NCBI GenBank assembly: GCA_900618795.1
Contig: UYJD01000002.1
Coordinates: 859,150 to 923,149 of the forward strand
From: Cyanodermella asteris
Taxonomy: Eukaryota > Ascomycota > Lecanoromycetes > Ostropales > Stictidaceae
Length of the DNA stretch: 64,000 bases
Direction: 5' to 3'
Numbering within the stretch: the first letter of the stretch is position 1; the number at the start of each line of letters is the position of its first letter. Both the position numbers and the translations under genes were made by a program. The notes under the pieces are model-generated. The model did not search any database. It saw only the letters and a program-made list of their open reading frames with translations, and was not told the DNA's origin. Of the stretch, positions 54,938-64,000 are shown piece by piece.

Positions 54938-57816
54938 ATGGCGTACGTCAAGAAGGATGAGGATGCGGACACCGCTCTCCTGAAGATCGATCGAGTGTCT
55001 GTCTTTCAAGAAGGTGGGCTTCCATAAACTCCCCGCTCACCGCAGAGCTTGGATGCTAATACATTGGCTATAGCTCGTCTTTTCAACACTTCTCCCATAT
55101 CTCCCCTGAAATGTCGTCGTTTGTTAACCAAGATCTCTCACTTGCTCACAACCGGCGAGAAGTTCCCGACCCGGGAAGCTACCGACCTCTTCTTCGGCAT
55201 TTCGAAGCTGTTCCAGAACAAGGACCCTTCACTGAGACAGATGGTATACGTCGTGATCAAAGAGCTGGCAAATACCGCAGAGGATGTCATCATGGTCACC
55301 AGTAGTATCATGAAGGATGCGAGTGGAGGAAGCGAGACAATCCCGTACAGAGCAAATGCCATTCGGGCGCTTTGCCGAATCATCGATGCCACGACAGTGC
55401 AAGCCATCGAGAGGACGATCAAGACCGCAATCGTTGACAAGACGCCTTCAGTATCCTCAGCCGCATTGGTTTCGTCCTACCACCTCCTGCCAATTGCCAG
55501 AGATGTTGTTCGCCGATGGCAGAGCGAGACTCAGGAGGCCACCTCATCCTCCAAAAGTGGTGGCTTCTCTCTCGGCTTCTCTACCTCTAGCCAGCAGATG
55601 CAGCCGCAAAGCTCGAATTATATGACTCAGTATCATGCTATTGGACTCCTGTATCAGATGCGCTCGCATGATCGCATGGCCTTGGTTAAGATGGTGCAGC
55701 AACTAGGTGCTGCAGGCACGACGAAGAGCCCGCCTGGGCTTGTTATGCTGGTGAGACTGGCAGCACGTCTTGCAGCAGAGAATGGACCCGATAGGAAAGC
55801 CATGCTCACGCTGCTGGATGGCTGGTTGCGCCACAAGAGCGAGATGGTCAACTTCGAAGCGGCGAAAGCACTCGCGGACATGGACAACATCACCGAACAA
55901 GAACTTACCCAAACGATACATACCCTCCAACTGTTCCTTACGTCGCCGCGCCCGATTACTAAATTCGCTGCCATCAGGATACTGCATAACATCGCCTCCA
56001 CAAAACCGAATGCCGTTCTACCATGCAACCCGGACATCGAGGCCCTCATCTCCAACTCCAACCGCTCGATCGCAACATTGGCTATTACCACGCTTCTCAA
56101 GACAGGCAACGAGGGAGGTGTTGACCGTCTCTTGAAGCAGATTTCTGGTTTCATGAACGAAATCACCGACGAGTTCAAGATCACCATCGTCGAGGCCATC
56201 AGGACACTCTGCCTCAAATTCCCTAGCAAGCAGGCAGCCATGTTGGCTTTCCTCAGCGGAATATTGCGCGACGAGGGTGGCTACGAGTTCAAGCGCAGCG
56301 TTGTGGAGAGTATCTTCGATCTAATCAAGTTCGTTCCCGGCAGCAAGGAGGATGCGCTGGCTCATTTGTGCGAGTTCATTGAGGACTGCGAGTTCACCAA
56401 GCTGGCCGTACGAATCTTGCATTTGCTGGGTGTCGAAGGCCCGAAAACAGCTCAGCCTACGAAGTACGTCCGCTACATCTACAACAGAGTCGTTTTGGAG
56501 AACGCGCTTGTTCGCGCAGCTGCTGTCACTGCTTTGGCCAAATTTGGCGTCGGACAGAAAGATCCCGAGGTCAAGCGTTCAGTACAGGTCCTTCTCACCA
56601 GATGCTTGGACGATACAGATGACGAAGTCAGAGATCGTGCTGCGTTCAATCTTCGTCTCATGCAAGAGGAGGATGACCTGGCAAACAAGTTTATGAAGAC
56701 TGATTCGATGTTTTCTCTGGCAACATTTGAGCATCAGCTGGTGATGTATGTCACTTCGGGCGACAAGGCAGCGTTCGCCAAACCTTTCGATGTCTCCACC
56801 GTCCCGGTCGTCTCCCAAGAGCAGGCATTGGCCGAGGAGCGCACCAAGAAGCTCACGAGCGCCACACCGACACTCAAAGCACCTTCAACCGGACCGAAGA
56901 AGCCGCAGGTCAATGGTGCCGCAGACGTTGGCAAAGACGTTGCCGCTCAAGCACAGAAATACACCGAACAGCTTTCTGCGATTCCAGAGCTCAAGGAATA
57001 CGGCAACGTGCTCAAATCATCTGCCGTTGTCGAGCTCACCGAATCGGAGACAGAGTACGTCGTCAGCGCGATCAAACATATTTTCGCCGAACATGTTGTT
57101 TTCCAGTACGATGTCAAAAACACCTTACCGGATACCGTGCTGGAAGACATTTCGATTGTAGCGTCGCCAGAAGACGAAGAGGAAGCAGGCTTGGAGGAGG
57201 AGTTCATCATTCCTATCCCTTCGCTGCGCACCGATGATCCTGGTACGGTCTACGTCAGCTTCAAGAAGACAGAAGGCGCAGGCGTCTTCAGCGCCGCTAG
57301 CTTTACGAACGTCCTCAAGTTCACGACCAAGGAGATCGACCCCACAACAGGAGAACCTGATCCGTCTGGCTACGAGGATGAATATCAGGTTGAGAACCTC
57401 GAGCTTTCCGGCGCAGACTACGTTGTTCCCGCTTTTGCCGGCAGCTTTGACCACATTTGGGAACAGACTGGCGCGAATGGCGAGGAAGCAAGTGAGACGC
57501 TCCAGCTCAGCAACGCCAAGAGCATTGCAGGTAAGTCGATTCCATCTATGATATTCGAAGATTTCCTTGCTGACCACATACAGATGCCACCGAGCAGCTC
57601 ATTAGCACACTTTCATTACAACCTCTTGATGGCTCTGAGGTTGTCCTGTCACCTACGACACACCAGCTCAAACTTTATGGTAAGAGCGTCACTGGTGGTA
57701 AGGTTGCGGCTCTCGTGCGAATGGCATTTTCTAGCAAGAGCGGTGTGACGACCAAGATCACCGTTCGTGCGGAGGAAGAGGGCCTGGCGCCGTTGGTGGT
57801 TGCAAGTGTGGCTTGA
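54938..57816 (+). CDS. sec21: Coatomer subunit gamma (Sec21)
   Basis: Exons 54938-55013, 55074-57530 and 57584-57816, introns of 60 and 53 nt; 921 residues. The joined start (KIDRVSVFQE|ARLFNTSPIS) leads into an adaptin-type HEAT solenoid of about 530 residues (ATDLFFGISKLFQNKDPSLR, QMVYVVIKELANTAEDV). A Pro/Thr linker near 600-640 precedes the appendage (ear) domain, from SAIPELKEYGNVLKSS and EYVVSAIKHIFAEHVVFQYD onward, ending in exon 3 with GGKVAALVRMAFSSKSG. It is the large gamma subunit of COPI, mediating Golgi-to-ER retrograde transport and ArfGAP/Arf1 binding. Without removal of the last intron the appendage would be lost, which supports that junction. Confidence 0.95.
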
Positions 57817-58040
57817 TAAGGCTAAGTAATCCAGACCACGACTGAATGTGTTCAAAGTCTGCCCGTATCTTTTATGATGATAGTGCCACGTTAGCGCAAA
57901 AAAGGCGATTTTGTAATGTTGCCGCAGTGGCATTGACGATGCAAAATGATAGGTCATAGAAATCGAGTTCATTCAGATGTCTACTGACTGGTTACACCGA
58001 ACGGTTCTCATATCTGCTTCCTAGATGCTGGTCTATGTGC

Positions 58041-59402
58041 TCAATGCTTCGCCAAAAACGTCATTGTGGCCGTCACCATGGCATCCACGCCGACCTGGAG
58101 CGTTGGCTGCATGGCGGGGGCAAAGAAAGCGGAATGGTTGATGGGAATTTCCTCTGCGATCTTGCCCCTCCTCTCAGCGTCGTCGTAAACATCTGGGTCA
58201 GTGCCACCAAAAAGCCAGAAGACACTGGGTTTGTTTATGGCTGTTGCGAGTTCTCCAAAATCCTCGCTCCCCATTACCGGGTCACGGTCTCCGTCGAACG
58301 AGTCCCCAAACACCTTTCCAAACGACTTGCTCAGCGTCTGCGTCGTCTCCACATCATTGACCGTCGCCGTGCCAGAGCCCGTAATCTCAATAAGCGGCTC
58401 CTTCGTCGCCCCACTAGCTTTGGCCTCCGCCAGCACGATCCTCCGAATCGCCCCCAAGACCTTCTCCTTGACCTCCTTCTCGTACGTCCGCACGTTGACG
58501 CGTATGAACGCCTCGCCCTCGATGATGTTCTCCGCCTCGCCGCCGTGAATCGCGCTGACCGTCACCACCGCCGTGTCCAGCGGCGCAACCTCCCGGCTCA
58601 CAATCGTCTGCAGCCTGAGCACCGCCGCCGCCGCCATGACGATCGGATCGATGCTGTTCTGCGGCTGGCTCGCGTGCGCTCCGCGTCCGTAGAACGTGAT
58701 CTTCATGCTGTCCGACGCCGCCATCACGGGGCCGCCGCGCACGCCAACGTAGCCCGCCCGGTCCGGGAACACGTGCTGCCCGAGGACAATGTCCGGGACG
58801 GGGACCAGCTCGTACAGCCCGCCGCGGACCATGGATTTCGCGCCGTCGAGCCGCTCCTCGGCGGGCTGGAAGACGAAGACGACGGTCCCGGACCATGAGC
58901 CCTTGGTCTTGATTAGCGTTTCGGCCGCCGCGAGGAGGCTGGTCATGTGTACGTCGTGGCCGCACGCGTGCATGACCGGCTTCTCCTTGCCGTCCAGGGA
59001 ATCGACCTGTCGGACTCGACTCGCGTAGGAGAGGCCGGTTTGCTCTTTTACGGGGAGGGCGTCCGTGTCCGAACGCAGGAGGAGCGTTTTGCCGGGGCCG
59101 TTCTTGAGGACGGCGGCCAGGCCGTGGCCGCCGATGTTGGTGTGAATCTCCTTGATGCCGATGTGGGAGAGGTGCTCGGCGATGCGGCTGGCGGTGGAGG
59201 ATTCCTGTCCGGACAGCTCGGGGTGGGAGTGTAGCGTTTTGCGAATGGATTCATAGGGACCCAGCGGAATGCGATTATTGACGATGAAACTGCGGAGGTT
59301 GGTAGATGCTGATTGTGCGGAGGATTGAGCTGCGGGCTGGTCTTGAGGATATGCTTGCGGCCCGCGCTGTGCGAGCTGATGTATATAGCCAGGGACGCGC
59401 AT
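58041..59402 (-). CDS. M20D amidohydrolase (IAA-amino-acid hydrolase / hippuricase-like)
   Basis: Single exon, 453 residues, convergent with SEC21 across 224 bp. Metal-site motifs of peptidase family M20D are complete: LLLRSDTDALPV, MHACGHDVHMTSLL (both His and Asp ligands), QPAEERLDGAKSM with the catalytic Glu, the dimerisation-domain start MKITFYGRGAHASQP, and NHSAFFAP near the end. No clear signal peptide; a Gln/Ala-rich N-terminal 40 residues is not conserved-looking. Such enzymes cleave N-acyl amino acids (hippurate, indole-acetyl conjugates and similar). Which substrate is used cannot be told from sequence. The extreme GC-rich third positions create long antisense frames that are not genes. 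Confidence 0.9.
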   Translation of the reverse strand: MRVPGYIHQLAQRGPQAYPQDQPAAQSSAQSASTNLRSFIVNNRIPLGPYESIRKTLHSHPELSGQESSTASRIAEHLSHIGIKEIHTNIGGHGLAAVLKNGPGKTLLLRSDTDALPVKEQTGLSYASRVRQVDSLDGKEKPVMHACGHDVHMTSLLAAAETLIKTKGSWSGTVVFVFQPAEERLDGAKSMVRGGLYELVPVPDIVLGQHVFPDRAGYVGVRGGPVMAASDSMKITFYGRGAHASQPQNSIDPIVMAAAAVLRLQTIVSREVAPLDTAVVTVSAIHGGEAENIIEGEAFIRVNVRTYEKEVKEKVLGAIRRIVLAEAKASGATKEPLIEITGSGTATVNDVETTQTLSKSFGKVFGDSFDGDRDPVMGSEDFGELATAINKPSVFWLFGGTDPDVYDDAERRGKIAEEIPINHSAFFAPAMQPTLQVGVDAMVTATMTFLAKH

Positions 59403-61750
59403 TGCGAGTAGGTTTCGAGTTATGGATAGGTAGGTTTCGTGTTATGCACGATATGATAAAGAAAGAGTAAGGATAAAGATCTTTCAGTGGCGTATGATCG
59501 AATCGGCACTTCAGATACAATGCAAAATGCAATGAAATACGGAAGGCAAACCGATTGAGAGGCGGCAAGGAAGAAGACTTTACAAGTCCAAATTGTTTGG
59601 ACCTGGTTTGTTGATTATATGTGATCCACACGGAATATAGCAGGATGCGGCTCTCCTGATAGGCAGGTCGTTCCGGTGTTGATTGCTGATTGCCCGTGAG
59701 CCGTTAGGTTGAGGTCCCCGAGCTTCTACTTTCGGCGAGCTTGCCGCCATCCCCGCCCGGATTCGCGGGGCATCGGGGCGGCGAGGCACGCTGGCACTTG
59801 GTTCTTCCAAGGGCCGTTTGCGTACCTAATTCGCCTGGATGGCAGAATAGGTGTGTGGGAGATTATAGAAAGACAGCTTCCTTGACGTTCACCTTGGCGA
59901 TCTCGCGACAGCACTGCACACCTGGTTTAAAGTATATATGAAGGCACTACGATATATGTCCTTGAGACTCGGTCACAGCTCGTCAATTCACGTTTGAAGC
60001 GCGTTGAGTAATTTCTCGAGTCATGGAAAAAGCGCTAGAATGCGAATATAGAGCCATGGCGCCCTTATTGCATTGATACCGCATATCGAACGTTTTGAGC
60101 CTCACCCGTGAGGGTATACGCTATATATTGACTCCTGTCCATGACCTCTCTCCACGTTTCATCAAGTTTGTCTGAAGTTGGGACCGGTGTCGAACAGACC
60201 TAATCCTGTCCAGACCAGTGAGTGGTTCGCCGTGGCACGAGACTTCATGGTGACAATTTTTCCGTGCAGCTGGCAAACCACCACTGTTAGCGCCATCAAG
60301 TGAGCCATACAAAAGAGCAGCAGTCCTGACCAAAGTGGCCTCAAATACGCCTCAACCAGGTCACACCGCGCTCCATACCCCTGTGTCAATTATAGCCTTC
60401 CACACGGCCAAGCTTTTCTTGAAGTGTTCTGCGCAGTCCAAGGCTCATTTGTGTGGTGGATATCTCCAAAGGATCTAATTCTGAACGCAGAACCATCACC
60501 TTCTTGGTCTAATTAGAGTGCTTCCGGAATTCGACGTTGCCACTTTTGTGCCTCAATTATTGATCCCTCCATCCGATGACTGTCCTTTGTCCGAGGTCAC
60601 CTCATGGCAGTCCTGAGTTGGTCGGTCGAACCCGAGTTAGCGCCCAGAGCCTGCTTGGTGCAATCTCAGTTGTGCAGGCAGGTCTCGTCCATGCATGCGT
60701 GCGGCACGAGCGTGGCATCGCTCCTTCAACAAGTGTACATGTACTCTTGCATACTCGCCAAGTGAATTCAAAAACTGGCTGCAGGCATTTCACTCCCCTC
60801 GCATGATCAATTTTGACACCGCCATGCGCAGTGCTGATGGCCAATGGCCCAAAGGAAAGATTCGCCCACGTTGCTCCAGATGATGGTCTGCAGTCATTCT
60901 CGATTACAGTCGGGTCGCATTATGATGCTGAAGGTGACTTTGCCAAGACGGTGGCACGGGCGACAATAATCCTAACCGCACAACAGACCAGGTCTGTCAT
61001 GGGCATAAGACCTCTATCGCGCAGCAGAGATTACAGTACTCATGCTGAGAGTCAGAACCATGAATCTTGTTCGTGGTGGCGGAGTCAGCTCAGCTAGGCA
61101 GGCTAAGCCTCTCGTCGGATCGGATGAACAACGAGCCGGCACGTGCCACATCCTCATCTTCCCCTTGAGGATCAACATGCAACACTTTCAACAGTCCTCG
61201 TTGCAACCGCGTCGCACGACCCCGGCCTCTAAAACCACTCTCTCACGCCGGCTATCCCTTGTTTCAGGCTCGTCTCCGGCGCCTACCTGTCAACCGCCCT
61301 ATGACAGCGTGCTTCTTCGCTCGGGCAATGCGCTTGTGTGCACCCGACTGGCGCCACGGCCTTGGCTGGCACTGTTGCAACTGTTGTCTTCGACCTCGCG
61401 AGTCGAATCTGCAATGATCTCCTCAATGGCAATCTCCCTGATGCTCTACATTTAGTCGTGAGCCATGATACATGGCAAAGCGAACCGTCGGAACAGCGCG
61501 TGCGGCGTCGAAGTCCTGGCGCGATGTTTGCAGCCTCGTCTGCTAGAGGTAGGTTATAAAAGACCTTCCCGTGTCTCCTCGGATTTGTCCCTGAGCTCGT
61601 TATTCTCCGCAAAAGCTACAGGCAAAAGGCAAGACCTTTGTTCACTCATTTTTTTGTTTTTTTTTTCTCACGTTCTTTTCAACTAGCACTGTGTGCTGTT
61701 TTTTGCTCGACTTCAATCACTTTTCACTCCTTTTATTTGATTGTTTCAAA
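59403..61750. other. 2.3-kb gene-free stretch upstream of the aerolysin-like gene
   Basis: Holds the promoters of the M20D gene (left) and of the aerolysin-like gene (right). Many short frames exist without family features. AT-rich TATATATG-type motifs occur around 59934-59957, a TATA box at 61555-61561, and a T-rich tract at 61649-61676. Confidence 0.5.
61555..61561 (+). promoter_or_regulatory. TATA box of the aerolysin-like gene
   Basis: TATAAAA at 61555-61561, about 190 bp upstream of the ATG at 61751, followed by T-rich and pyrimidine-rich sequence (61649-61750). A clear TATA box with a long T-rich leader is typical of strongly or conditionally expressed fungal genes. Transcription start is not known. 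Confidence 0.55.
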
Positions 61751-62992
61751 ATGGGTTTCTCCACCAGAAACATCATGACCGGCGTAGCTGCCGGTCTCCT
61801 CGCAACCCGCGGTGTCCGTGCCGACGACTGCGACTTGAACGCCGGTCCCTTCCAGGAGGTATCGTCATTCGGAAAGCAGGGCTACAACCCGTCCACCCCA
61901 TTCTGCCACACCAAGTGGACGAACGGCTTGATCGTAACTGGTCTTGAGGTCTGGGGCACCAACTACCATGTCTCTGGTGTCCGCTTCACCTACTCGGACA
62001 GCAGCATCGGACCCGTTCAGGGCGCAACCAACTACGGCAACAACAAGCAGGAGGACAACCAGCAGGGTGGTGACAAGAAGCACGCTTTCATCACCTGGAC
62101 GGAGAAGGATCAAGTCACCAACTTCAAGGCTGCCACCAGCAAGGATGGCAAGGCTCTTGGTCTCATCCACATCGAGGTTGCCGGCAAGACACTCACTGTT
62201 GGTCAGGACAATGTCGGTGACGGACAGGAAGTCAACGTCGGTTCTGGTGTCCTTCTTGGAGCATCTGGCGAGACCAATGCCTTTCCCAGCTTCTGGACTC
62301 CTCTCTTTCTTGCCGTTGCCGACGACAATGCCGAGATTACCGACATGAAGTTCGACAAGAACCTTGACGATGTTAACAAGCAGAAGGATGGCATCGACTC
62401 CATTATCCTGTCCGAGGTCTACCTCAAGAACAACAACCAGGCTTCGTCCAACAGCTCTGACCACAGCCAGGATCAGGCCTATTCCTTCACCGGTTCCCAG
62501 GCTTTGACCACATCTACGTCCATCACCACCACCTCCACCAACACCTTCGGTCTGTCCGTTGCCCTCCAGGTCGGCGGAAAGGTCGGCCTCCCGCTCGTTG
62601 CCGAGGGCTCCGTCAGTCTGACCACGACTGCTTCGTACTCGTACAGCAACGCCGTCTCCAAGGACACCACCACATCCAAGACCACAACCTACGGCTGGAA
62701 CCAGGGCAACTCCGCCTCCGGTGACTTGATCAAGCCCGGCCACGCCAAGCACTGCAAGGCTAGCATCGTCTCCGGCCACTACAACGGCGGCTACACCTCG
62801 ACCGTCTCCATGACTGTCAAGGGCAAGCCCTTCACCTTCCAGCAGAGGGGCAAGTTCGATTCCATGTCTTACTCCCAGGTCATCCAGGGCTGCGAGGATC
62901 TCTTGATCAAGGATATCCCCGGTGGCGCCAACGTCACTGACGCCAGCTCGACCACTAAGCAAGGCAAGCGCGCCGTGGCCCTCCAGGCATAG
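61751..62992 (+). CDS. Secreted aerolysin/ETX-MTX2-like beta-pore-family protein
   Basis: Single exon, 413 residues. Signal peptide about 1-24 (NIMTGVAAGLLATRGVRA, cut before DDC). Residues 32-165 resemble a jacalin-like beta-prism lectin module (GLIVTGLEVWGTNYHVSGVR, GASGETN). Residues about 225-390 are Ser/Thr-rich alternating strands typical of the aerolysin and ETX/MTX2 fold: QAYSFTGSQALTTSTSITTT, an amphipathic hairpin-like stretch NTFGLSVALQVGGKVGLPLV and VSLTTTASYSYSNAVSKDTT, then GDLIKPGHAKHCKASIVSGH and GGYTSTVSMTV. A KR pair near the end (KQGKR, residue about 407) could be a Kex2-type site. Fungal members of this superfamily are mostly uncharacterised; both pore-forming and non-lytic lectin roles are known in relatives. 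Pore formation is inference. The frame is intact. Confidence 0.72.
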   Translation: MGFSTRNIMTGVAAGLLATRGVRADDCDLNAGPFQEVSSFGKQGYNPSTPFCHTKWTNGLIVTGLEVWGTNYHVSGVRFTYSDSSIGPVQGATNYGNNKQEDNQQGGDKKHAFITWTEKDQVTNFKAATSKDGKALGLIHIEVAGKTLTVGQDNVGDGQEVNVGSGVLLGASGETNAFPSFWTPLFLAVADDNAEITDMKFDKNLDDVNKQKDGIDSIILSEVYLKNNNQASSNSSDHSQDQAYSFTGSQALTTSTSITTTSTNTFGLSVALQVGGKVGLPLVAEGSVSLTTTASYSYSNAVSKDTTTSKTTTYGWNQGNSASGDLIKPGHAKHCKASIVSGHYNGGYTSTVSMTVKGKPFTFQQRGKFDSMSYSQVIQGCEDLLIKDIPGGANVTDASSTTKQGKRAVALQA

Positions 62993-64000
62993 ATACCCTC
63001 TGAGCAGATAGGCAAGGTGCTGCAGTCACCTGAACGTGCGGTGAAAACGACACATCCTCGAATGATCGAAGGAGTGAAACATGACACATAGTGATCGAAT
63101 GGCAATATTTTACTTTTGCGAAATTTTGAGTATCCTTGTCGCTTTCTTTAGTTCAACAGCAAACTCTGTTGGAAGTGCAAACTGGTGACCAAAGAGGCCC
63201 ACAATTCAGATGTCCCATCACGAGGTGCTCCTTGTGTGCTCCTACGTTGTCCAAAGCGGGCTGACACAAGTCATTGCGCATGTCCTTTGCTACATCCTGT
63301 GAAAGTAACTGTTGCAGGTAGCACTCTAGGTATATGAGTTGATAGTGGTAAAGCTATACCTCGAAACAGTAGCAGTAGTCGAGGTATAGCTACGCTTCGT
63401 GGTGTTGCTTATGTAATCAGCTGCGGAGAGTCCTCTTATCTGATGTGGCACGTGTGTGAGTAGGGAAACATCGACCTTGTCCCTGTCATCCTGACAAGAC
63501 TGGTGAAGTGTGTAACAAGCCCTGATGCACGACAGGTAATGTCAATGGGTAGTCCGCACTGATCCTGACATTGTTGGGGCACATGGGTCACAAGGTGTCC
63601 TTTCACAACGGAAGCCTCCAGATCGCGACGAAAGTCCTCACTAACACACCACCTTTTGTCGTCCACACGGCATGCCTACGCACGTCAGAACGCCGCAAAA
63701 GTTCATGTGCTGGGCATCGACCTATTGAGCATTAAGTGAATCATGCTTACCAGAAGGCCGGGGCCGACATGAGTATTTGTGCCAATCTCCAAGCCGCGAG
63801 GACCGCTCTCGATCTTTTGGTGCGCTCGACTCCGCCGCCGTTCTGCACACCTTAAGGTTCTTGCAGCTTACTAGCCTTATGCAGGCCGTGTTTGATGATC
63901 ACCCGTCTTCGCATACCATAGCAAGGCTCGTCAGCCCAGGTGCTTATCGACAATTGTCTAGTGGCACAATATGCCAATTTTACCGGCATCTAGTCCCGTT
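62993..64000. other. Gene-free right edge
   Basis: 3' flank of the aerolysin-like gene and 1 kb more without a credible gene. It contains the 13-bp hairpin at 63352-63391. Confidence 0.5.
63352..63391. repeat. 13-bp perfect inverted repeat (hairpin)
   Basis: AGCTATACCTCGA at 63352-63364 pairs perfectly with TCGAGGTATAGCT at 63379-63391 around a 14-base loop that itself holds two CAGTAG copies. It lies about 360 bp downstream of the aerolysin-like stop codon. It could be an mRNA 3' structure, a small RNA hairpin or a remnant of a mobile-element end; none can be chosen from sequence. Confidence 0.7.

Noticed and set aside
61865-62962. 365-residue frame on the minus strand across the aerolysin-like gene
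   Set aside because: It mirrors the plus-strand gene, is made of Gly/Val-rich repetitive sequence caused by biased third codon positions, and has no family features.
1-64000. Retroelements, virus-like elements, DNA transposons, CRISPR arrays
   Set aside because: No reverse transcriptase, integrase, transposase, capsid-type frames, long terminal repeats or spaced repeat arrays were seen.

Overview
The window is nuclear DNA from a filamentous ascomycete (Pezizomycotina), probably a dothideomycete-type mould; the class is an inference. Support comes from short spliceosomal introns (mostly 43-130 nt, GTRAGT-like donors, 5' ends early in the genes), long GC-rich single-exon genes, 0.3-2 kb spacers, and fungal families such as a KapC-like bZIP factor, DUF3405, DUF5519 and a CYP monooxygenase, next to eukaryotic housekeeping genes (Hir1, Msh5, Hsp78, Sec21, Puf6, EMC5, complex I ESSS). 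I saw no CRISPR array, rRNA, convincing tRNA, intact transposon or virus-like element.

Layout. 0.3-2.6 kb: a doubtful NTF2-like relic and a secreted alpha/beta hydrolase. 4-15.4 kb: a three-LIM-domain protein, Puf6, Hir1, EMC5 and a DUF5519 protein. 16.5-27.5 kb: five-part minus-strand run of Msh5 (four exons), mitochondrial Hsp78 with a heat-shock element in its promoter, a GT32 glycosyltransferase and a ClC chloride/proton antiporter. 28.9-37.7 kb, plus strand: ethanolamine kinase, a 966-residue coiled-coil protein and an F-box-like protein. 38-51 kb is the accessory-looking part: a P450 with a reading-frame break or odd intron, a DUF3405 membrane protein, the complex I ESSS subunit, a GMC oxidoreductase with a one-base frame break, an LDAH-type lipid hydrolase, and a second GMC oxidoreductase that is clearly a pseudogene. 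51.6-59.4 kb: KapC-like bZIP factor, phosducin-like Plp2 head-to-head with gamma-COP (Sec21), and an M20D amidohydrolase. 61.7-63 kb: an isolated secreted protein with an aerolysin/ETX-MTX2-like beta-pore region behind a 2.3 kb gene-free stretch with a TATA box.

The genes do not form one pathway. Housekeeping genes are intact, while enzymes of accessory oxidative metabolism (P450, two GMC proteins, the NTF2-like relic) carry frame breaks, which points either to relaxed selection on them or to local base-calling errors. The strongest candidate for new biology is the aerolysin-like secreted protein at 61751-62992. Exon boundaries below were worked out by hand from splice sites and reading-frame continuity; total lengths divide by three for every multi-exon model given.
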